Part shown: piece by piece, positions 1 to 5,046 of the stretch | How positions within the stretch are numbered: position 1 is the first letter of the stretch | Layout of the letters: every line of letters starts with the position of its first letter | Assembly: GCA_018826405.1 (NCBI GenBank) | Contig: JAHJZL010000039.1 | Span: forward strand, 1 to 6,713 | Direction of reading: 5' to 3' | DNA: 6,713 bases | Source of the DNA: Patescibacteria group bacterium | GTDB taxonomy: Bacteria > Patescibacteriota > Minisyncoccia > Phycocordibacterales > Phycocordibacteraceae | Position numbers and translations under genes: made by a program | The notes under the pieces: generated by a model | The model's database searches: none | What the model saw: the letters and a program-made list of their open reading frames with translations, nothing else | What the model was told of the DNA's origin: nothing

Positions 1-777
1 ACGGTACTTGCCATTGCTCCTGGATGGGGAGGAATTAATTTAGAGGACATCGCTTCTCCACAGTGTTTTGAGATTGAGCGAAGGATTAACGATGCGCTTC
101 CTATTCCTGTTATGCATGACGACCAGCACGGAACAGCTATTGTTGTTCTCGCGGGACTTATTAATGCTGCGAAGGTTGTGAAGAAGCCACTTAAGTCTTT
201 GCGCGTCGTTGTCTCTGGAGCGGGTGCTGCAGGGCACGGTGTTGCCATGCTCCTTGCAGCAGCAGGCATCACAGACATTGTGGCGCTAGACCGCAAGGGA
301 GCAATACACTTAGGGCGCACAGATTTGCCTGCACATAAAAAGGAGTTAGCGCTAATTAATACGCACAAGCGAGACGGAGCGCTTGAGGACGTACTCAAGG
401 GCGCAGACGTATTCATCGGTCTTTCAGGCAAAGGTCTGTTGCATAAGAACCATGTAGAGAGCATGGCAGAACACTCTATTGTCTTTGCTATGGCGAATCC
501 TGTTCCTGAGATTATGCCGGACGAGGCTAGAGAAGCCGGTGCCGATGTTATTGCAACAGGAAGATCTGATTTCCCGAATCAAATAAACAATGCACTGGTG
601 TTCCCGGGAGTATTCCGTGGAGCGCTTGATCGGGGAGTGCGTCGTATAACTGAGCCTATGAAACTAAAGGCAGCTCGCGCACTCGCGGCACTTGTTGAGA
701 AACCTACAGCAAAGAAGATTGTGCCCGATATGTTTGATGTACGTGTCGTACCAACTATTGCAAAAGCAATCCGCTAG
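1..777 (+). CDS. Malic enzyme (NAD(P)-dependent), 5'-truncated by the window edge
   Basis: Oxidatively decarboxylates L-malate to pyruvate and CO2 with reduction of NAD or NADP, in the cytoplasm. The reading frame is open from base 1, so the start lies outside the window; 258 codons are visible. In fragment numbering, the metal ligands of the family are in NLED (residues 13-16, Glu15 and Asp16) and in HDDQHGT (39-45). A Rossmann GAGAAG motif is at 73-78, NPVPE at 166-170, and SDFPNQINN at 189-197, followed by the FPGVFRGALD block. HDDQHGT rather than NDDIQGT points to the short MaeB/YtsJ-like class of about 400 residues, so roughly 120 N-terminal residues, including the catalytic Tyr, are missing from view. 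The C-terminus is complete, with no added phosphotransacetylase domain as in long MaeB. NAD versus NADP preference cannot be told. The ATG at 112 is internal, not a start. The stop TAG sits in a CTAG shared with the convergent NUDIX gene. Confidence 0.95.
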   Translation, partial: TVLAIAPGWGGINLEDIASPQCFEIERRINDALPIPVMHDDQHGTAIVVLAGLINAAKVVKKPLKSLRVVVSGAGAAGHGVAMLLAAAGITDIVALDRKGAIHLGRTDLPAHKKELALINTHKRDGALEDVLKGADVFIGLSGKGLLHKNHVESMAEHSIVFAMANPVPEIMPDEAREAGADVIATGRSDFPNQINNALVFPGVFRGALDRGVRRITEPMKLKAARALAALVEKPTAKKIVPDMFDVRVVPTIAKAIR

Positions 778-1211
778 TCTCGCTGGATAGCCTGACGTAC
801 GCGCTCAAAGACCGTTACGAACCACGCGCGGTCTTTAGGGTGATACAGAGATTCTAAAACGTGTTTGAAGGAGACAAACTGTGCTTCTTCTATTTCCATG
901 GCTGACTGTATTTGCGCGTGGGGGACTGCAGAGAATAGATACATATGAATATCTTTTATCTCAGTATGGTCACTGCCGTCTTTATGTATGCGCGGACGCT
1001 CGTATGAACCAAGGTCGTCAATATATTCAAGGTTTGTAAGACCCGTCTCTTCTTCTATTTCTCTGCGCGCAGCTTCTTCGTCTGTTTCCCCTGGATCAAT
1101 TTTTCCTTTAGGGAAAAACCAGAGCGTGCTCTTTTGGTTGCGCACGAGTGCAATGGTGCCGCTGTCTCCAAGTACAATTCCGCCAGCACAGCGAGTCCTA
1201 GCTTCTTGCAT
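774..1211 (-). CDS. NUDIX hydrolase (MutT/Ap4A hydrolase-like)
   Basis: A single-domain NUDIX protein of 145 residues, the usual size for a cytoplasmic hydrolase of nucleoside diphosphate derivatives. The full Nudix box GX5EX7REUXEEXGU is present from Gly36 to Leu58, with Glu42 and REIEEETGL at 50-58, which supplies the metal-binding glutamates. It is preceded by WFFPKG (31-36). The PKG...GE setting resembles diadenosine polyphosphate hydrolases and MutT-type house-cleaning enzymes, but the substrate cannot be assigned. The ATG start lies inside the end of the DoxX-like gene (14-nt overlap), which suggests translational coupling as the last gene of the cupredoxin-DoxX-NUDIX operon. No Shine-Dalgarno motif precedes it. 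The start is supported by the conserved AGGIVL strand beginning at residue 9. The stop is shared tail to tail with the malic enzyme, with no terminator between them. Confidence 0.93.
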   Translation of the reverse strand: MQEARTRCAGGIVLGDSGTIALVRNQKSTLWFFPKGKIDPGETDEEAARREIEEETGLTNLEYIDDLGSYERPRIHKDGSDHTEIKDIHMYLFSAVPHAQIQSAMEIEEAQFVSFKHVLESLYHPKDRAWFVTVFERVRQAIQRD

Positions 1212-1566
1212 GAGGGAAATGTGCTAGCGCGAGTGCGGCAAGAGCGAGAGCTACGTCTCGAAATAGTATGGGGAACTGCGGCATGTTGAGGAGCACAATA
1301 AGCAGCAAGAAAACAGCAGCGATATACGAAGGAATACGAATGTGTTTCCCAAAGAGTATCCAGAGCGCAAGAAGGACTTCTGCTGCACCAAGTATATGGA
1401 GCGCAAGGAGCACATTCGTACCAAGGAATGCAGTTAGTGCAACGGGCATATATCCAAGCCATGCATAGGGATCAGAGAGTGCCGCAAAAGGCGGATACAG
1501 GAAAGAGAACGCAATTGCAGCGCGTAGAAGAAGCTCGCTCATTGTTAGCGAGAGAGGATTCAGCAT
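1198..1566 (-). CDS. DoxX-like small integral membrane protein
   Basis: A 122-residue protein made almost entirely of hydrophobic helices, about four in number (roughly residues 11-30, 47-71, 78-95 and 100-117). It has an early LLLRAAIAFSFLYPP segment and a late FRDVALALAALAL segment. This layout, with Arg near the start of helix 1 and an FRD motif before the last helix, fits the DoxX/DoxD-like membrane family, often linked to redox or thiol metabolism; the exact function is unknown. The assignment rests on topology and short motifs, so it is moderate. The ATG at 1566 begins 1 nt after the cupredoxin stop; an alternative in-frame ATG at 1542 (residue 9) would leave a 25-nt gap. The 3' end overlaps the NUDIX start by 14 nt. 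Lying between a cupredoxin and a NUDIX gene, it probably belongs to an envelope redox module (inference). Confidence 0.72.
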   Translation of the reverse strand: MLNPLSLTMSELLLRAAIAFSFLYPPFAALSDPYAWLGYMPVALTAFLGTNVLLALHILGAAEVLLALWILFGKHIRIPSYIAAVFLLLIVLLNMPQFPILFRDVALALAALALAHFPHARS

Positions 1567-1567
1567 G

Positions 1568-2044
1568 CTAGCGGACTATAACGGTCCCAGTTTTTGAGGA
1601 GCCAACGTGATTGTGGTACTCAAATGTCCCTGCTCGGGTAAAGGTAAATTCGTAGGATTCACCAGACGTGTATGGGCGACACGCATCAAAGGTGCCTCCA
1701 ATTGCAGATCCATCAACACAGTGTTCTTTGGTTGAAGTTCCGTCGTATTCAGTATGAGTAGGGTGCTCATCTACACCAACCCACATGCCTGTACTGCTTG
1801 TATTAGTGAAGCGAACCGTGTCGCCGACAGAAACCGTTACGGTTTGTGGAGAGAATCCTGAGTCAGTGTATGAGACAAGAGAAACGGAATCCTCAGAAGG
1901 AACACCAACACCTGCAGGAGGAAGTTCCTCTGAAACTGGAGTCTCAGTTGTTGGTGCTGCTGCTTGCTTTGCAAACAGCATATACCCTCCAATAATGGCG
2001 ACGAGAACAACGAGAAGTAAGGTCCACAGGGTAGTTTTATTCAT
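1568..2044 (-). CDS. Membrane-anchored cupredoxin-like copper protein
   Basis: A 158-residue exported protein. An N-terminal membrane anchor (about residues 6-24) is followed by a Pro/Thr/Glu-rich linker (about 29-52) and a cupredoxin domain (about 53-158). Family features seen are GFSPQTVTVSVGDTVRFTN (63-81), the TSGESYEFTF strand (126-135) and a C-terminal AGTFEYHNHVG...TGTVIV segment (138-157). Possible metal ligands are His94 and His97 (DEHPTH), Cys122 (FDAC), and His144/His146 (YHNH). In multicopper oxidases and many cupredoxins the matching site reads HCH, so the usual ligand Cys is Asn145 here. Cys122, possibly paired with Cys109, could instead bind metal or form a disulfide. Likely role: extracytoplasmic electron transfer or copper binding. 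The lack of a Cys after the anchor argues against a lipoprotein. It is first in a tight operon with DoxX-like and NUDIX genes. The ATG at 2044 has no Shine-Dalgarno motif. Confidence 0.85.
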   Translation of the reverse strand: MNKTTLWTLLLVVLVAIIGGYMLFAKQAAAPTTETPVSEELPPAGVGVPSEDSVSLVSYTDSGFSPQTVTVSVGDTVRFTNTSSTGMWVGVDEHPTHTEYDGTSTKEHCVDGSAIGGTFDACRPYTSGESYEFTFTRAGTFEYHNHVGSSKTGTVIVR

Positions 2045-2050
2045 AGGTAT

Positions 2051-2073
2051 GCAGCGTTAAGTCTTAAAGCTGC
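2051..2073. promoter_or_regulatory. 23-bp dyad, candidate operator or 5'-UTR hairpin of the cupredoxin operon
   Basis: Two nested symmetric arm pairs share one centre at base 2062: GCAGC/GCTGC (2051-2055 and 2069-2073) and TTAAG/CTTAA (2057-2061 and 2063-2067). Only the central base and one flanking pair break the symmetry. The dyad begins 6 nt upstream of the cupredoxin ATG and spans the start point predicted from the upstream -10-like box, which is a classic position for a repressor or metal-responsive operator. As RNA it could also fold into a hairpin next to the start codon. The regulator is unknown. Confidence 0.5.
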
Positions 2074-2077
2074 TCTA

Positions 2078-2083
2078 AGTATA
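2078..2083 (-). promoter_or_regulatory. Candidate -10 box (TATACT) for the cupredoxin operon
   Basis: On the minus strand the hexamer reads TATACT, one mismatch from TATAAT, and lies 33 nt before the cupredoxin ATG. It sits inside a 10-bp perfect palindrome AAGTATACTT (2077-2086) that also touches the stop codon of the upstream small ORF. No good -35 element is visible at 16-18 bp spacing, so this is a weak call. Confidence 0.35.
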
Positions 2084-2085
2084 CT

Positions 2086-2262
2086 TTATCTGAGTACGAG
2101 GGGAGGGAGTGTTGCCCATTGCTCGCGAGGGCCTTTAGCTTCTTTGCTCAATAAATGAGAGCGGATGCGAGAACCAAATACAGGAAACGCTACAAGCTGC
2201 TTGGCTAGAGTGCTTGTATCTTTTTGTCTGCGCGCGAGAAGAGATTCAATGCTTATATCCAT
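2086..2262 (-). CDS. Small hypothetical protein, 58 aa
   Basis: An ATG-initiated frame of 58 codons ending in TAA fills the gap between the transglycosylase-like gene (47 nt upstream) and the cupredoxin (41 nt downstream). The predicted peptide begins MDISIESLLARRQKDT and ends WATLPPLVLR. It is rich in Leu, Ser and Arg (pI probably basic), with no membrane segment, signal peptide, Cys or recognisable motif. An in-frame TAG lies four codons before the ATG, so the start is fixed unless a non-ATG codon is used. Support for a real gene is its same-strand position, ordinary codon use like its neighbours, and the lack of any other content in a 265-bp interval of a very compact region. It is not recognised, and chance cannot be excluded at this length. 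A -10-like TATAGT (2271-2276, minus strand) lies 8 nt before the ATG. Confidence 0.45.
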   Translation of the reverse strand: MDISIESLLARRQKDTSTLAKQLVAFPVFGSRIRSHLLSKEAKGPREQWATLPPLVLR

Positions 2263-2285
2263 ATGCCCGCACTATACGGACATAT
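2261..2285. repeat. Inverted repeat over the start of the small ORF
   Basis: The plus-strand arms ATATGCCC (2261-2268) and GGACATAT (2278-2285) pair over 8 bp with one mismatch, which becomes a G-U pair in the minus-strand RNA; the loop is 9 nt. The structure covers the ATG of the 58-codon ORF and lies 25 nt after the stop of the upstream gene. No T-run follows, so it is not a typical terminator. It may modulate initiation or be chance. Confidence 0.3.
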
Positions 2286-2309
2286 CGATGAGGAGAGAGT
2301 GAAGGGTTC

Positions 2310-3164
2310 TTAGTTTGGGAACAAATCGCGTAACTCAGAAGAGCGATAGAAGTCTGCGCCAAGCTCTCCAAAGGCGTATGTCTTGCCGCCAACAGATATA
2401 GGAGCGCCTCCTGCTTGAGGATTTGCATTTGGACGGGAGTTCGCAAAGCCAATATTGAAGAGTGTTACGAGCGCTTCTGGGTTGCTATCAATAGGAAAGC
2501 CTGCAGCACTCCATTGAGCCTGAACTTCTTTTAAATACAGCGCAGTGTAGAGGTATGAGTAGTAGTGGTCCTTTTCGTCAGTGAGTCTGCGGAAGAGTTC
2601 TGCGTTGCGCTCAACACCGTCTGGATATGCAAGAAGGGCTGCTGCTTCGGGTCCTGGGTAAAAGGGAGAGGTTGGATCCTCTGCATGCTCCTCAACTTTC
2701 TTTGCAGTCTCTTGTTTGATTCCTGAGACTCCTAAGGAGAACTGAGACAAAGAGCCGAGTATCTTGAGAGGCTCAAAGTATCTCTTGAATACTTCACGCT
2801 CTGAGGTAAAGAAGCGGATCTGCTCAGGAATTACAACTGCAGCCATCAGTCTTCCAGAGACTCCAGTTTCTTGCTCCACACGAGAGATAATAGCGGCATC
2901 CTTTTGAAGGCCTCCTGCAACAACATGCCATTCAGGAGTTTCATTCCATGCGCATACCTTTTCATTCTCAGATACGCAGGGCTGTGCAGGAATAACAACC
3001 AATTTTTCAGTTTCTTCAGCAAAGAAGGCATTGCGGTCTAGAATTGAGCCCCGCACATTGAGGAGTCCAAATTGCATTGCAACAAAGACTGCTGAGAAGA
3101 GGAGTCCTATTCCCGCAAAGAGAAGTAACGCAACGAAAAGTGCGGTTTTGAGGTGCTTTGGCAT
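2310..3164 (-). CDS. Membrane-anchored protein with lysozyme/transglycosylase-like pattern
   Basis: A 284-residue protein with an N-terminal signal anchor (about residues 8-31), placing the rest outside the membrane. The core shows a pattern like lytic transglycosylases: AAVVIPEQ (108-115) with Glu114 as candidate catalytic acid, then QFSLGVSGIKQETA (141-153 region) resembling the G-x-x-G-(L/I)-x-Q-x-T-A stretch, then SYLYTALYLKEV (203-214) and TLFNIGF (234-240), which resemble the later helices of that fold. Cys63 and Cys71 could form a disulfide. The likely role is peptidoglycan remodelling; this is inference from motif order, not a firm family assignment, and it could be a Patescibacteria-specific family. 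The start was placed at the ATG at 3164 because the longer frame back to 3242 runs through the tRNA-Ser gene and because the signal anchor follows this Met at once. The ATG lies 5 nt after the tRNA 3' end, with no Shine-Dalgarno motif. Confidence 0.72.
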   Translation of the reverse strand: MPKHLKTALFVALLLFAGIGLLFSAVFVAMQFGLLNVRGSILDRNAFFAEETEKLVVIPAQPCVSENEKVCAWNETPEWHVVAGGLQKDAAIISRVEQETGVSGRLMAAVVIPEQIRFFTSEREVFKRYFEPLKILGSLSQFSLGVSGIKQETAKKVEEHAEDPTSPFYPGPEAAALLAYPDGVERNAELFRRLTDEKDHYYSYLYTALYLKEVQAQWSAAGFPIDSNPEALVTLFNIGFANSRPNANPQAGGAPISVGGKTYAFGELGADFYRSSELRDLFPN

Positions 3165-3169
3165 ACAGG

Positions 3170-3256
3170 CGGAGACGGAGGGATTCGAACCCTCGGAGCC
3201 TTTTACAGCTCGCCTCGTTAGCAGTGAGGTACTTTCGACCACTCAGCCACGTCTCC
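3170..3256 (-). tRNA. tRNA-Ser (anticodon GCU)
   Basis: An 87-nt class II tRNA. Acceptor strands GGAGACG and CGTCTCC pair perfectly (plus-strand 3250-3256 and 3171-3177), with discriminator G at 3170. The T arm has GAGGG/CCCTC around a TTCGAAT loop. A long variable arm with a GAGC/GCTC stem identifies a serine-type tRNA. The anticodon loop CTGCTAA gives anticodon GCU (3220-3222), reading AGC/AGU serine codons. The anticodon stem has an A31-C39 mismatch next to the loop. CCA is not encoded: the bases after the discriminator read CCT, so CCA must be added by a nucleotidyltransferase. It lies 26 nt after comF and 5 nt before the next gene and is probably transcribed with one or both. Confidence 0.95.
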
Positions 3257-3282
3257 GTGGATACTACGGTATCACTTTCAGA

Positions 3283-3873
3283 CTAATGCGCCAATGTTAT
3301 AGCCCGTACCTCAAGGGCCCCAGCCGATTTAAGCACTTCCATAGCAGAAAAAATCGTTGCTCCTGTTGTAGTTACGTCGTCTACAACTATATAGGTATGG
3401 TTTGGGAGCAGGGCTGCCTGTACTTCAAATGCGTCCTGCAGGTTGGTTCTTCGCTCTTTGGCCCCGAGACTCGTCTGGGGTTTTGTGTCTCTTGTGCGTA
3501 CAAGTACGTGCGGGGTATAGGGAATGTTTCCCGCCTTGAGTACTTGCTCAACTTGGTTGTATCCGCGCTCCTTGTGTCGAGTTTGAGAAAGGGGAATGGG
3601 TATAACTGTTGTATGCGTGAGTCCTGCGTCTTGCAGATACTTGGCTAAGCACGTGCCTAACAGTTGCTGTGCTTTTGCATTGTTCTTGAATTTCGCTTCC
3701 TGTACTAGGGCGGAGACACTTTCTGTCCTGTAGGGGAGAAGAGACGTAACAAGTGGCTGAACTTGTACGGGGGCAAGGAGTTCAGTAACTTCCTCAATAG
3801 AAAGAGAGCGCACAACATGCTCCATCTTTCGCGGGGGAAAAAGTATATCCAAAAAGATGCGTACAAGTTTCAT
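3283..3873 (-). CDS. comF: ComF family phosphoribosyltransferase-like protein
   Basis: A 196-residue ComF/GntX-type protein, a competence-associated member of the type I phosphoribosyltransferase fold that acts in the cytoplasm and is needed for DNA uptake in several bacteria. It has an LFPPR motif at 11-15, LLPYR at 45-49 with the ALVQEAKFKNN helix, IPIPLS (91-96), RGYNQ (103-107), and the R-x-T-x-x-Q-x-x-L...R-x-x-N-x-x-x-AF region at about 128-151. The PRPP-loop motif VVDDVTTTGAT is at 163-173. The family's N-terminal Cys4 zinc ribbon, normally right after LFPPR, is absent; the only Cys is Cys74. The ATG at 3873 is preferred over the ATG at 3924, which would overlap the 5' end of pilM. It is divergent from pilM across 20 bp and followed by tRNA-Ser. 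Being next to the pilus operon supports a role in pilus-based DNA uptake (inference). Confidence 0.9.
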   Translation of the reverse strand: MKLVRIFLDILFPPRKMEHVVRSLSIEEVTELLAPVQVQPLVTSLLPYRTESVSALVQEAKFKNNAKAQQLLGTCLAKYLQDAGLTHTTVIPIPLSQTRHKERGYNQVEQVLKAGNIPYTPHVLVRTRDTKPQTSLGAKERRTNLQDAFEVQAALLPNHTYIVVDDVTTTGATIFSAMEVLKSAGALEVRAITLAH

Positions 3874-3878
3874 AGCAG

Positions 3879-3887
3879 TGCTACAAT
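3879..3887 (+). promoter_or_regulatory. Extended -10 promoter for a leaderless pilM transcript
   Basis: The bases TG-C-TACAAT form an extended -10 element (TG at 3879-3880, hexamer TACAAT at 3882-3887). The hexamer occupies exactly -12 to -7 relative to the pilM ATG at 3894, so transcription should start at or next to the A of the start codon. No clear -35 box is seen, which is common with extended -10 promoters. The whole element lies in the 20-bp gap between the divergent comF and pilM start codons. Confidence 0.6.
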
Positions 3888-3893
3888 TCTCGC

Positions 3894-4982
3894 ATGAGCT
3901 TCCTGAGCAATCTGTTTGGATCAAGTAAAAGTGGAAAGAGCGTCATTGGAGTTGACGTAGGATCTTCTTCTTTAAAGGTTGTGCAGTTGAGGCGCGAGGG
4001 GGCAACAGCAGTACTTGAGACCTATGGAGAACTTGCGCTTGGGCCGTATGCAGGAGGAGAAGCAGGGCAGGCAACGAATTTGCCAGCAGATACAATAGCC
4101 GAGTCTCTGCGGGATCTTATGCGAGAGGCCAATGTTACGACAAAGGATGCGGGAATCTCCATTCCTTTCTCTCGTTCCTTGCTAACGCTCGTTGAGTTGC
4201 CGCGCAGGGACGATCCTGCAGAGCAGAAAACTGTTATTGAACTAGAAGCGAGGAAATACATTCCTGTGCCTGTGTCTGAGGTGCAACTGGACTATTTTAT
4301 TATCCCGCAAGCACTTCCTGAGGGAGCTGAGAAGCCGCAGAAGGTACAGGTACTTTTAGTTGCTGTGCATAACGACGAGCTCTCATTGCTCGAGAATGTT
4401 GTGCGTGGCGCTGAGCTTGCAGCCTCATTCTATGAGATAGAGATTTTCAGTACGATTCGCTCTGTTGTTGATGAGCCAGTTAAGCCAGTGTTCGTACTTG
4501 ATATTGGCGCTTCCGCAACAAAGGTATATGTAGTTGAGCACGGAGTTGTTGCGCTCTCGCACAATATTCCGCAGGGCGGACAGGATGTAACGCGCACCAT
4601 TGCAACTTCCCAGGGAATGTCTGTGGGGAAAGCTGAGAATCTTAAAAAAGAGCACGGCTTTGCTCAGGAAGAGGGAACGTATGACTTGAGAAGTATTGAG
4701 TTAGTTTTTTCCCGTATCTTTGAAGAGGCAAAGCGTGCGTTAAGTCAGTACGAATCTCTTCATCAGAAGAAAGCAGTGACCCTTGTTCTTACGGGCGGTG
4801 GGGGAGTAACGCGAGAGCTCGAGCAGTACGCTAAAACATTCTTTGCGATGGATGTGCGTATTGCAAACCCGTTTGGAAAGACACAGGCTCCTGCGTTCAT
4901 GCAACCCGTACTTCAGTCTATCGGACCTGAGTTTGCTGTAGCAGTAGGACTTGCACTCAGAAAACTAGAGGAGCTCGGGTAA
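3894..4982 (+). CDS. pilM: Type IV pilus assembly protein PilM (actin-like ATPase)
   Basis: A cytoplasmic actin-fold ATPase that binds the N-terminus of PilN and links the inner-membrane PilN-PilO platform to the pilus motor. The 362-residue length is typical. The phosphate-1 loop is GVDVGSSSLK (19-28), the phosphate-2 loop is LDIGASATK (202-210), and a glycine-rich adenosine loop LTGGGG is at 299-304. LEARKYIP (117-124) matches the conserved PilM EAxxYIP segment. The MSFLSNLFG N-terminus before the ATPase core also fits the family. The ATG at 3894 is supported by the conserved N-terminus and by an extended -10 box just upstream that predicts a leaderless mRNA. It is the first gene of the pilus operon. 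A 64-bp gap with a perfect hairpin separates it from the pilN-like gene, whereas the following pilus genes are packed within 11 nt. Confidence 0.95.
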   Translation: MSFLSNLFGSSKSGKSVIGVDVGSSSLKVVQLRREGATAVLETYGELALGPYAGGEAGQATNLPADTIAESLRDLMREANVTTKDAGISIPFSRSLLTLVELPRRDDPAEQKTVIELEARKYIPVPVSEVQLDYFIIPQALPEGAEKPQKVQVLLVAVHNDELSLLENVVRGAELAASFYEIEIFSTIRSVVDEPVKPVFVLDIGASATKVYVVEHGVVALSHNIPQGGQDVTRTIATSQGMSVGKAENLKKEHGFAQEEGTYDLRSIELVFSRIFEEAKRALSQYESLHQKKAVTLVLTGGGGVTRELEQYAKTFFAMDVRIANPFGKTQAPAFMQPVLQSIGPEFAVAVGLALRKLEELG

Positions 4983-4990
4983 TGTCCACC

Positions 4991-5015
4991 TACTGTGCAT
5001 AAAGCATGCACAGTA
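4991..5015 (+). terminator. Perfect 10-bp hairpin between pilM and pilN-like gene (attenuator, operator or processing site)
   Basis: The arms TACTGTGCAT (4991-5000) and ATGCACAGTA (5006-5015) are perfect inverted complements around a 5-nt AAAGC loop, starting 9 nt after the pilM stop. No T-run follows (the next bases are TAGGCAG), so it is not a standard intrinsic terminator. It could act as a partial terminator, an RNase-resistant stem that sets different pilM and pilN mRNA levels, or a DNA operator for the promoter-like sequence just downstream. The structure is certain; the role is inferred. Confidence 0.55.
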
Positions 5016-5030
5016 TAGGCAGTAAGACCG

Positions 5031-5036
5031 TATACT
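5031..5036 (+). promoter_or_regulatory. Candidate internal -10 box (TATACT) upstream of pilN-like gene
   Basis: TATACT lies 10 nt before the GTG start in a very AT-rich stretch (5031-5044) after the hairpin. It would place a transcript start about 3-6 nt before or at the GTG, giving a nearly leaderless message. No -35 box or TG extension is visible. The AT-rich stretch contains a short inverted repeat (GTATA 5030-5034 and TATAC 5041-5045), which could equally be a protein-binding site. Confidence 0.35.
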
Positions 5037-5046
5037 TATATATACC

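Noticed and set aside
1055..1462. A 135-codon minus-strand frame rich in Cys, Ala and Ser
   Set aside because: It is a shifted-frame shadow of the DoxX-like and NUDIX genes, both of which have clear family features.
2246..2452. A 68-codon minus-strand frame at the end of the transglycosylase-like gene
   Set aside because: It overlaps the conserved C-terminal part of that gene and the start of the 58-codon ORF in another frame, with no features of its own.
3165..3242. N-terminal extension of the transglycosylase-like protein to an ATG at 3242
   Set aside because: These 26 codons are the sequence of tRNA-Ser; the signal anchor begins right after the ATG at 3164.
3261..3272. Short palindrome ATAC-CGTA-GTAT (minus strand) upstream of tRNA-Ser as a promoter or operator
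   Set aside because: The arms are only 4 bp, and no hexamer there fits both -10 consensus and spacing to the tRNA; read-through from comF is a simpler explanation.
3031..3648. A 205-codon plus-strand open frame across the tRNA-Ser and comF
   Set aside because: It is antisense to the tRNA, the start of the transglycosylase-like gene and the well-supported ComF motifs; its product shows no domain pattern.
3874..3924. ComF start at 3924, which would add three cysteines (CSGSSCENC)
   Set aside because: It would overlap the pilM start and remove the promoter gap. The Cys residues come from the antisense of the pilM N-terminus and precede, rather than follow, LFPPR.
4425..4655. A 76-codon minus-strand frame inside pilM
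   Set aside because: It is antisense to the PilM phosphate-2 region, with no supporting motif or start context.
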